From: JBQCEE01 sp051960575
Lineage (GTDB): Bacteria > Actinomycetota > Actinomycetes > Mycobacteriales > Jatrophihabitantaceae
Assembly: GCF_051960575.1 (NCBI RefSeq)
Contig: NZ_JBQCEE010000270.1
Location: 1 to 21,061, forward strand
DNA length: 21,061 nucleotides
Direction of reading: 5' to 3'
Below, piece after piece: positions 15,001 to 20,028 of this stretch. The notes beneath the pieces were generated by a model. The model saw nothing but the letters and a program-made list of their open reading frames with translations. It was not told the DNA's origin and ran no database searches. Every line of letters starts with the position of its first letter. Positions within the stretch are counted from its first letter, which is position 1. Both the position numbers and the translations under genes were made by a program.

Positions 15001-15823
15001 CTTCCTGCTCGCGGAGCGCTGGGACGGCCACGCGTGGCACGCGGTCGGGATCGCCCGCCCGGGCAGCACCACCGGCGTCGCGGTCAGCTGCGCCGCGCAC
15101 GCCGCCTGCGTGGCCGTCGGGTCGCGGCTCGCGCACCGGTCGAGCGGGTACTACGACCAGGCGGTCGCCTGGCAGTACGCCGGGGGGATGCTCCGGCTCC
15201 GCCCGACGGCTGCCCGACCGTTCCCGAACACCGCGCTCGAGGGCGTCGACTGCCGTACCGCGACCGATTGCACGGCCGTGGGGTCGGAACGCTCCGACCC
15301 GCGTCCGCTGGCCGAGCACTGGGACGGCCGCCGCTGGACGTGGCTCGGGCACCTCCCGCTGTCCGGTCACGCGTCCGGCGATCCAGGCGCGTCGCTGGCC
15401 GACGTGGCCTGCCCCTCGGCCGGCTCGTGCGTCGCCGTCGGCTACGACGAGAGCCTCGGTGCGCCGCTCGTCGAGAATCGCAAGGCCGGCGGCGCCTGGT
15501 ACGACGTCCGACCGTCCCTGCGGCCGGTCGCCGACATCGAGGGTGAGGGTGGGCTGGGCGCCGTCTCGTGCTTCACCTTCGCGCGCTGCGCGTCGGTCGG
15601 CGCCATCGTCGACCGCGGCGGCGAGACGACCGGGCTGTCGGCCTGGCGGGATCGTGCCAACGGCCACTTCGTGGTGCGCCGGAGCCCTGCGGCCTTCGAC
15701 GACGTCGCGTGTCGGTCCGGCGTGTGCGTGTACGTCGGCTCCGACTTCACCGACCCGGACACGCCATTCCATGCGGTCATCTACCGCGGCGGCGCGCGGC
15801 CGACCAGGCAACCGCTGCCCTGA
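12059..15823 (+). CDS. comEC: ComEC/Rec2 DNA-uptake channel, frame open into a secreted-repeat domain
   Basis: The first about 786 residues are ComEC, the inner-membrane channel that takes in single-stranded DNA during transformation. After a hydrophobic N-terminus comes the OB-like DUF4131 region, then the multi-helix Competence domain with VSGTN at 265-269. The metallo-beta-lactamase domain has DVGQGD at 542-547, HFHLDH at 589-594 and HHGS at 714-717. The start GTG overlaps the comEA stop (GTGA). Normally ComEC stops after VVARQGHPALVVRGS. Here no stop occurs: an Arg/Ala-rich stretch (about 787-866), then a signal-peptide-like segment and seven Cys-pair repeats continue in frame to TGA 15821-15823, giving 1254 residues. 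Either this is a true fusion, or a separate gene starts at 14657 and the comEC stop has been lost or hidden by a sequence error. Function of the first part is firm; the 3' boundary is not. Confidence 0.88.
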   Translation: MIGAAAGGPVPSGDATTAPEPLDLRLALGAATAWPVTAVLLSASAARVLLAGVIAAVAGLVLLLVPCSRGWCRTAALAGFCTALVLVPLAGRLAHAGASATVAAARAHRSVLLELHLTGDPKPLAATGPGGTARVAVPTAADRISIGGRTVDADGGVLVLAPAAGWSLLAPGQRISTEGRLQPARDGGVLQVVLFARAPPTLLGRPPWFERVATGVRTALRSAASVLPDEERGLLPGLVDGDTTDLDPVLAQHFRTAGLTHLVAVSGTNCSIVIGLVVLVLRRARWRPWLVAVVAGAVLVVFVVVARPSPSVLRAAVMAAIGLVALATGRPRAAMPGLAAAVLVLLVADPTLAADTGFVLSVLATVALLVLGPPWVAALRRRRVPPGVAEAVAVAAAAHVVTAPVIATVSGQVSVVAVPANVLAEPVVAAATVLGFLAAATGTLVAPLGAAFAWLAGWPCRWLVLVADCFGGLPGAVVPWPGGPLGAVALFVVLAAVVALTVARRTRPVVVAALTVAVLVQIPLRTVASGWPVPGWVMVACDVGQGDALVLRAAADAAVVVDAGPDPVPVDRCLADLGVDRVPLLVLTHFHLDHVGGLTGVLRGRSVGRVLVSPLADPASGVDLVDRTIAARGIASSVAHDGAALDIGAVHLDVLGPAAPFHGTRSDPNNSSLVLRATVDGLRILLSADAEIEAQRAMLAAGVDLRADVLKVWHHGSAWFDPAYLAAVHPLVGVISVGLHNDYGHPSPVALQALAAAGVAVARTDHDGDVAVVARQGHPALVVRGSMARGVASPRGVPAGRGARSTAGVATAAGQAEDAAHGSSPVRTRLTARAAADLMTRNRTRRTRIANARARSPPAPQGEGMRMRRARMWSFVWGPALAAAVLRGAPTASAAAPDAVSRLVSVSCPTASFCMTVGSHASSSTAPAQALGYRWDGSSWHLAPAVAVPAGADGVDLTSVSCTSASFCLAAGFAERGSDHAFLLAERWDGHAWHAVGIARPGSTTGVAVSCAAHAACVAVGSRLAHRSSGYYDQAVAWQYAGGMLRLRPTAARPFPNTALEGVDCRTATDCTAVGSERSDPRPLAEHWDGRRWTWLGHLPLSGHASGDPGASLADVACPSAGSCVAVGYDESLGAPLVENRKAGGAWYDVRPSLRPVADIEGEGGLGAVSCFTFARCASVGAIVDRGGETTGLSAWRDRANGHFVVRRSPAAFDDVACRSGVCVYVGSDFTDPDTPFHAVIYRGGARPTRQPLP
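14641..14649 (+). promoter_or_regulatory. Internal ribosome binding site within the comEC frame
   Basis: GGGGGAAGG lies 7 nt before ATG 14657 and 1 nt before ATG 14651. Both ATGs are in the comEC frame. The strong purine run at the right distance supports an independent start for the secreted repeat protein. The two ATGs sit in the 12-bp palindrome GCATGCGCATGC (14649-14660). Confidence 0.5.
14657..15823 (+). CDS. Secreted seven-repeat Cys-pair beta-propeller-like protein (in frame with comEC)
   Basis: Probable independent product of 388 residues. The N-terminus MRRARMWSFVWGPALAAAVL ending near PTASAAAPD resembles a signal peptide. Seven repeats follow, each with V-x-C-x5-C-x-x-V-G, a variable loop and often ExWDGxxW. 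The Cys pairs are 42/48, 96/102, 145/151, 199/205, 252/258, 305/311 and 352/357 (the last is C-x4-C), with periods of 47-54 residues and no other cysteines. Seven blades with one disulfide each suggest a secreted seven-bladed propeller. VSCPxxxFCxAVG repeats of this kind are common in exported actinobacterial proteins of unknown function. A good Shine-Dalgarno sequence precedes it. The same frame is open upstream into comEC, so an annotation may show one long protein. The facing gene also encodes an exported propeller. Confidence 0.6.
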   Translation: MRRARMWSFVWGPALAAAVLRGAPTASAAAPDAVSRLVSVSCPTASFCMTVGSHASSSTAPAQALGYRWDGSSWHLAPAVAVPAGADGVDLTSVSCTSASFCLAAGFAERGSDHAFLLAERWDGHAWHAVGIARPGSTTGVAVSCAAHAACVAVGSRLAHRSSGYYDQAVAWQYAGGMLRLRPTAARPFPNTALEGVDCRTATDCTAVGSERSDPRPLAEHWDGRRWTWLGHLPLSGHASGDPGASLADVACPSAGSCVAVGYDESLGAPLVENRKAGGAWYDVRPSLRPVADIEGEGGLGAVSCFTFARCASVGAIVDRGGETTGLSAWRDRANGHFVVRRSPAAFDDVACRSGVCVYVGSDFTDPDTPFHAVIYRGGARPTRQPLP

Positions 15824-15834
15824 TCGACCCCCCC

Positions 15835-15855
15835 GAGCCGCGTGCGGGGCGGCTC
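15835..15855. terminator. Bidirectional hairpin between convergent secreted-protein genes
   Basis: GAGCCGC (15835-15841) pairs with GCGGCTC (15849-15855) around a 7-nt loop. It lies 11 bp after the plus-strand stop, and its 3' end overlaps the minus-strand stop codon (15854-15856). A C-run precedes it but there is no T-tract, so it is a plausible rather than certain terminator. Confidence 0.5.
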
Positions 15856-17968
15856 AGCCCGAGGTGGTCACCCGCACGGCGTCGACGGAGATGCTCGCGC
15901 CGGTCGCCTTCGTGACGACGACCGTGTGCGGGCCGGCCGCCAGGGCCGGGCTCTGGTAGATCCGCTGGGCGAACTGCCGGATCGTCCCGGACGTGTCGAC
16001 CGTGATCGGTGCGCCGCCGTCGATCACCACCTGGATCTGACCCTGGGCAGGTGAGGTCTCGCCGACGAGCGTGAAGGCGGTGCCGTCGAAGCCGAACTGG
16101 TACGAGGCGCCGGCGGCGGTGGCGTAGTGCAGCGTGCGGGCGAAGTCGGGCGTCGTGTCGGGCAGGCCGGTCGCGGTCGTCCAGCCGCCGGAGTAGGTGA
16201 TGCGCGGGTCGGTGTCGTCCCACGCGGTCACCCCGTCGAGGACGCGGCTGTTGCCGAAGGGGTCGGTCACCGTCACGACGTAGTCGGCCGAGGTGCCCGG
16301 TGTCAGTCCCGTGTCGGTGAAGGTGAAGCCGTCGGCGCGCCAGAACGACGAGGGGATCGTGCGGATCACCGGCGAACCGCCGCCGGGCCGGGTCACGCTG
16401 TACGTCAGCCGCCGGTTGTCCGGGTCGCCGACGGTGTAGACGTGGACCGTCGAGTGGCCGCCGGCGTCGGCCGGGGTCGCGGTCACGCCGTAACCGGCGT
16501 CCGGATACCTGGACGGCCCCACCTTGTTCGGCGCCGCCGCCTTGACGGCGAAGCGGACCAGACCCTGCTGCGGCCTGCCGTTGACCGACGGGAACTCGCC
16601 ACCGAGCACGACGTAGCGGCTCGTGGCCACGACCGTCCAGGCCGCCTCGTGCGAGCCGCTCACGTTGGCGATCGCCAGCGAGGGGAACCAGTTCAGCAGC
16701 TCGCTCTTCGGCCGGCCGGCGAAGGTCGGATAGCCCTGCGGGGTCGAGGACGCCGTGTCGGTACCCGAGGGGCTCGTGGTCTCGGCGAGCGCGCGCTGCC
16801 AGTGCAGCGGCAGTTGCGGGTAGCCGCCGATCGCCGAACAGTCGTGCGGATGCCCGACGCTGTACATCACCTTGCCGACGGGGAACACGTCGTAGGTGTC
16901 GCCGTGGCAGTCGTTGGCGAAGATGAGGTGTCCGTCGACCGGGCTGATCGCGGCCGTGCCCTCGAAGGTGCCCGGTCGACGGCCGCCCACGCTGGTGAAC
17001 GCCGACAGGTAGACCTTCGTGTTGTCCGTCTGCAGGCTCGTAATGCCCAGCGAGAACCCGGACGTGCCCGGCGGGGGCTGCATCCGGATGGGGAAGGCGA
17101 GGCGCTGGCTCGCCCACGGGGTGACCGGGGCGCCGGTCGTGAGATTCAGCGCCGCGAGCGAGAAGTAGCGGCGGCCCTGGACGGCGTTGAACGACCCGCC
17201 GACGATGAGCCGCCCGACGCGCGGCACCGCGACCAGGGCGGCGACATGGCTGCCACGAGCGCCGCTGACATTGGCGACCCACCGGGTCATGACCGATCCG
17301 GCGGTGGAGTACGCCGCCAGCAGGTGCCGCACCCGGCCACCCGCGCGGCTGAAGTCGCCGCCCACATAGGCCATCCGGTTGGTCGCGGCGATCGCGAGGA
17401 CGGTGGCGTTCGGCCCCTGGTCGCCCGGCAGCACCCTGTTCCTGCGGAGGTCGATCACGGCGAAGTTGGTGTGCGGCCGGCCGTCCACCCGCTGGAAGTG
17501 GCCACCGACGTACAACCGGGTGCCGTCCGGCGAGACCGCGATCGACCGGCCCTCCGGCGTGGGGCCGCCGCCCAGGTAGTGGACGAACGAGGTCAGGAGT
17601 CGACCGGTCGTGATGTCGAAGGCGAGCAGGTTGCCGCGGCGCACGGAACCGCGCCCGCCGACCGGCACACCGGCCGGCCTGGCCTGGCTGAACCGGCCGG
17701 TGGCGTACACGATGTTGCCGCGGATGGCGGTGGCCCAGACGATCCCGTTGACCTGCACCGTCGGCAGGGCGTCAGCGGACACCGTCGCCGGCGTCCCCTG
17801 CGGTGGCGTGGTGTCCGCACTCGCCGCCGGCACGGCCTGCGCGATCGAGAGCAGCGCGCCGAGCATGGCCACCACGACACCGAGCCGCGCTGTTGTCCGT
17901 CCTGCCAACACCCACCCACTTCGAGTCCCCGGCGCCGCCGTCGACGGTACAACTGGACGTTGCGGCAC
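15854..17968 (-). CDS. Secreted YVGG-repeat beta-propeller protein with C-terminal carbohydrate-binding-like domain
   Basis: A 704-residue exported protein of unknown function. Numbered from GTG 17968: signal peptide hydrophobic core at about 28-43 with a likely cleavage after ASA near 51. Propeller repeats of the form (Y/V)xGGxF-x-x-V-x-G-R follow at about 88, 153, 201, 256, 319 and 454, like delta-60/DUF5122-type repeats. Two cysteines (354 and 377) may pair. A beta-sandwich of fibronectin III type spans about 495-580, ending TVTDPFGNSR. The last 115 residues (from ITYSGGWTTATG) look like a galactose-binding, CBM-type jelly roll ending GPHTVVVTKATG and SISVDAVRV. The start is uncertain: GTG 17911 would give a shorter, more usual signal peptide. 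A cell-surface sugar- or polymer-binding role is inference. It faces the Cys-repeat gene and diverges from holA. Confidence 0.75.
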   Translation of the reverse strand: MPQRPVVPSTAAPGTRSGWVLAGRTTARLGVVVAMLGALLSIAQAVPAASADTTPPQGTPATVSADALPTVQVNGIVWATAIRGNIVYATGRFSQARPAGVPVGGRGSVRRGNLLAFDITTGRLLTSFVHYLGGGPTPEGRSIAVSPDGTRLYVGGHFQRVDGRPHTNFAVIDLRRNRVLPGDQGPNATVLAIAATNRMAYVGGDFSRAGGRVRHLLAAYSTAGSVMTRWVANVSGARGSHVAALVAVPRVGRLIVGGSFNAVQGRRYFSLAALNLTTGAPVTPWASQRLAFPIRMQPPPGTSGFSLGITSLQTDNTKVYLSAFTSVGGRRPGTFEGTAAISPVDGHLIFANDCHGDTYDVFPVGKVMYSVGHPHDCSAIGGYPQLPLHWQRALAETTSPSGTDTASSTPQGYPTFAGRPKSELLNWFPSLAIANVSGSHEAAWTVVATSRYVVLGGEFPSVNGRPQQGLVRFAVKAAAPNKVGPSRYPDAGYGVTATPADAGGHSTVHVYTVGDPDNRRLTYSVTRPGGGSPVIRTIPSSFWRADGFTFTDTGLTPGTSADYVVTVTDPFGNSRVLDGVTAWDDTDPRITYSGGWTTATGLPDTTPDFARTLHYATAAGASYQFGFDGTAFTLVGETSPAQGQIQVVIDGGAPITVDTSGTIRQFAQRIYQSPALAAGPHTVVVTKATGASISVDAVRVTTSG

Positions 17969-18084
17969 GCCTGTGGATCATCGGGTGAGCGGCCCGGTGG
18001 AGGCAGAGGCGTTTGTCCCGATCTGAGGCTCGAACCGGTCCCGGGCGCGACTCGTTGTCGGCGGCGGGTGCGAGGATCGTCGTC
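17969..18084. promoter_or_regulatory. Divergent intergenic region, propeller gene / holA
   Basis: About 116 bp separate the two divergent starts. For holA, GAGGAT (18072-18077) ends 7 nt before GTG 18085; A and T sit at the two most conserved -10 positions but the first T is missing. For the minus gene, TACCGT (17949-17944) fits TANNNT and would serve the inner GTG 17911. No strong operator or hairpin is visible. Confidence 0.3.
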
Positions 18085-19077
18085 GTGCCGTCGCGTGCCA
18101 TCACCGCTGCCGATCTGCCGACCCCGCTGCCGGCCGCCGTCCTGCTCGTCGGCGACGAGGAGCTGTTCGTCGAGCGGGCGATCAGCGCGATCTCGTCGGC
18201 CGCGCGGGCCGCCGACCCGTCGGTCGTCGAGTCCGAACTGCAGGGCTCGGCGGTCGACGTGGCACAGCTCGCCGAACTGTTGAGCCCGTCGTTGTTCGGC
18301 GACGCGAAGCTGATCTTGCTCCGGGCGGCGCAGGACGTGAAGGTTGCGGCCCTGCCGGCCGTCCAGGCGCACCTGCAGAGCCCGACGCCGGACACGGTGA
18401 TCCTGCTGCAGCACGCGGGTGGTGCGAAGGGCAAGGCGGTGCTGGACGCGGCGCGGAAGGCCAAGGCGCTCGAGATCGGGTGCGCGAAGCTGACGCGCGC
18501 CGACGACCGGGCCGAGTTCGTGCGCGACGAGGTGAGGCGGGCCGGCGGCCGCATCGCGGCCGACGCGGTCACCGCGCTGCTCGAGGCGGTCGGCAGCGAC
18601 CTGCGCGAACTCGCGGCGACGGCGAACCAACTCGTCAGCGACGGCAGCGGCGCCGTCACGCTCGACCTCGTCCGCGCGTTCCACCGCGGCAAGGCCGAGG
18701 TGAGCGGGTTCGCGGTCTCCGACCATGCGGTGGCCGGCCGGCGCGACGCGGCGCTCGAGGCGCTGCGCAACGCGCTGGCCGTCGGCGTGCCGCACGTCGT
18801 CATCGCCGACGCGCTCGCCGACGGCGTGCGCTCGGTGGCGCGGGTGTCCGCCGCCGGGCGGGGGAGTGAGTACGACCTCGCCAAGCGGCTCGGCATGCCG
18901 CCGTGGAAGGTGAAGCGGGCGCAGGGGCAGGCTCGTGGCTGGAACGAGCCGGGGCTGCGCCGGGCCCTCGGCGTCGTCGCCGATCTCAACGCCGATGTGA
19001 AGGGCGCCGCGGTCGACCCGTCCTACGCGATCGAGCGGGCGATCGGGCGGGTGATCGCCGCGCGCGGCGCCCGCTGA
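18085..19077 (+). CDS. holA: DNA polymerase III delta subunit
   Basis: A 330-residue clamp-loader delta subunit, which opens the beta clamp during replication. The N-terminal motif VGDEELFVERAISAI (from about residue 22) is the family hallmark and is followed by the expected LLSPSLFGDAKLILLR. The middle AAA+-like region includes DRAEFVRDEVRRAGGRI and GSDLRELAATANQLVSD. The C-terminal collar has ALRNALAVGVPHVVIADALA and a terminal LNADVKGAAVDPSYAIERAI. The frame is open to TTG 18013, which would add 24 residues unlike the family. GTG 18085 begins close to the conserved core and has a weak -10 exactly 7 nt upstream. The order comEC...holA...rpsT is usual in Actinobacteria, although here the exported propeller genes intervene. 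Confidence 0.93.
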   Translation: MPSRAITAADLPTPLPAAVLLVGDEELFVERAISAISSAARAADPSVVESELQGSAVDVAQLAELLSPSLFGDAKLILLRAAQDVKVAALPAVQAHLQSPTPDTVILLQHAGGAKGKAVLDAARKAKALEIGCAKLTRADDRAEFVRDEVRRAGGRIAADAVTALLEAVGSDLRELAATANQLVSDGSGAVTLDLVRAFHRGKAEVSGFAVSDHAVAGRRDAALEALRNALAVGVPHVVIADALADGVRSVARVSAAGRGSEYDLAKRLGMPPWKVKRAQGQARGWNEPGLRRALGVVADLNADVKGAAVDPSYAIERAIGRVIAARGAR

Positions 19078-19098
19078 GGGCTGACCCCGGACATGCCA

Positions 19099-19128
19099 CG
19101 AGGCGTGCCGCGCGTGCGGCACGCCTCG
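19099..19128. terminator. Bidirectional terminator between holA and rpsT
   Basis: CGAGGCGTGCCGC (19099-19111) pairs perfectly with GCGGCACGCCTCG (19116-19128) around the 4-nt loop GCGT. The 13-bp stem lies 22 bp after the holA stop and 21 bp after the rpsT stop on the other strand. No T-run flanks it, as is common in high-GC genomes. It is the cleanest terminator in the window. Confidence 0.88.
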
Positions 19129-19148
19129 AGGACGACGTCAGGGACGAC

Positions 19149-19409
19149 TCAGAGCGCGTTGGCCCGGGTCGCCATGGCCGACTTCTTGTTGGCGGCCTGG
19201 TTCTTGTGGATGACGCCCTTGGTGACGGCCTTGTCCAGCTTCTTGGACGCGGTGGCGAAGGCGGCGAGCGCGGCCTCGCGGTCACCGGCGTCGGCGGCCT
19301 CGCGGAAGCGACGGACGGCGGTCTTGAGGGACGACTTCACGTCCTTGTTGCGCAGTCGAGCGATCTCGTTGGTACGGATGCGCTTGATCTGGGACTTGAT
19401 GTTCGCCAC
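19149..19409 (-). CDS. rpsT: 30S ribosomal protein S20
   Basis: An 86-residue S20 (bS20), which binds 16S rRNA early in 30S assembly. The sequence starts MANIKSQIKRIRTNEIARLRNKDVKSSLKT and ends HKNQAANKKSAMATRANAL, both characteristic; it is Lys/Arg/Ala-rich and almost entirely helical. The start is GTG 19409 with GAGG (19421-19418) 8 nt upstream. It has its own promoter (TTGGGA-18 bp-TAACCT) and a leader of about 60 nt containing a stable hairpin, which might allow autoregulation as known for S20 in other bacteria. It converges with holA at a perfect terminator. Confidence 0.97.
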   Translation of the reverse strand: MANIKSQIKRIRTNEIARLRNKDVKSSLKTAVRRFREAADAGDREAALAAFATASKKLDKAVTKGVIHKNQAANKKSAMATRANAL

Positions 19410-19441
19410 GAAGAAAGCCTCGATGTTCGTCGGATGGGACC

Positions 19442-19468
19442 GCCCGGAGCGACAACCACCGCCCGGGC
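19442..19468 (-). promoter_or_regulatory. rpsT: Hairpin in the rpsT 5' leader
   Basis: On the minus strand GCCCGG-GCG pairs with CGC-T-CCGGGC: 9 bp with one bulge and an 8-nt loop (GTGGTTGT). It lies just after the inferred transcription start and about 30 nt before the rpsT start. A role in S20 feedback control is possible but unproven. Confidence 0.35.
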
Positions 19469-19477
19469 AACCCTGCC

Positions 19478-19507
19478 AGGTTACCAGCGCGCGGTGCGTC
19501 GTCCCAA
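19478..19507 (-). promoter_or_regulatory. rpsT: rpsT promoter
   Basis: On the minus strand: TTGGGA (19507-19502), an 18-bp spacer, and TAACCT (19483-19478) preceded by TGG, an extended -10. This is the best sigma-70-type promoter in the window. It would start transcription near 19471 and leave a leader of about 60 nt. Confidence 0.65.
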
Positions 19508-19537
19508 ATACGGGGCGCCGGTCCTGCGTCGGGCCGG

Positions 19538-19921
19538 TCAGCGCTCGCGGACGGTGACCAGCTCGTATTTCGTGTAGACGTAGGTGCGGCGGCCCGAGCC
19601 GTCGCTCAGCACCTCGGCGACCGGCTGCTCCTCGTCCTCGCCGGCCGCCATGGCCACACCGTCCTCGAAGATGACGCCGTAGTCGACTGGCGCGAGATCG
19701 GTGAGCTGGACGACGACGTAGTTGCCGTCGGCGGCCTGCAGCAGGTTGCGCAGTGCGTCCGCGTCCTCGACCGCGTCACCCGACGGCACGTCCGACGGCG
19801 TGCGGTAGACCGCGAGCACCTCCTGGTAGTCGTTGTCCTTGGTCGAGGTGTCGACCAGGTCGCCGGGACGCAGGTCGACGGCCGGGATGCGGGCGATGAC
19901 GGCTGCACGAGGGTCGGTCAT
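19538..19921 (-). CDS. Small acidic protein of unknown function
   Basis: A 127-residue acidic protein that I do not recognise. It has no signal peptide or membrane segment and looks like a single small beta-rich domain: DLRPGDLVDTSTKDNDYQEVLAVYRTP, then a helix DADALRNLLQAADG, then NYVVVQLTDLAPVDYGVIFEDG, and a C-terminal strand RRTYVYTKYELVTVRER. The first segment resembles an SH3/KOW-like barrel, but that is only an impression. G/C-ending codons and even composition support real coding. ATG 19930 would add three residues. ATG 19921 is preferred because CAGGAT (19934-19929) ends 7 nt upstream as a weak leaderless -10; AGGATGG could alternatively act as a ribosome site. It is divergent from lepA and lies upstream of the rpsT promoter. 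Confidence 0.7.
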   Translation of the reverse strand: MTDPRAAVIARIPAVDLRPGDLVDTSTKDNDYQEVLAVYRTPSDVPSGDAVEDADALRNLLQAADGNYVVVQLTDLAPVDYGVIFEDGVAMAAGEDEEQPVAEVLSDGSGRRTYVYTKYELVTVRER

Positions 19922-20012
19922 GGCGGCCATCCTGCCGTACCGCGCGCACCTGCCGTCGGGCGATGGGCCGCGCGCGCCGTGAGACGATGGGGAGTCAGCA
20001 GGCGGCAGAACC

Positions 20013-20017
20013 AGGAG
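20013..20017 (+). promoter_or_regulatory. lepA: Ribosome binding site of lepA
   Basis: AGGAG lies 8 nt before TTG 20026 and 11 nt before GTG 20029, and favours one of these over ATG 20038, which is 20 nt away. It overlaps another in-frame GTG at 20017. Confidence 0.45.
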
Positions 20018-20028
20018 TGAGCGCGTTG

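Noticed and set aside
18013..18084. Longer holA starting at TTG 18013
   Set aside because: The extra 24 residues do not resemble the family. TTG lacks a ribosome site, and GTG 18085 has a -10-like box at leaderless spacing.
16127..18283. 718-codon plus-strand open frame opposite the secreted YVGG-repeat protein
   Set aside because: The minus strand gives a signal peptide and ordered repeats, while this frame gives Arg/Gly/Val-rich sequence with no features.
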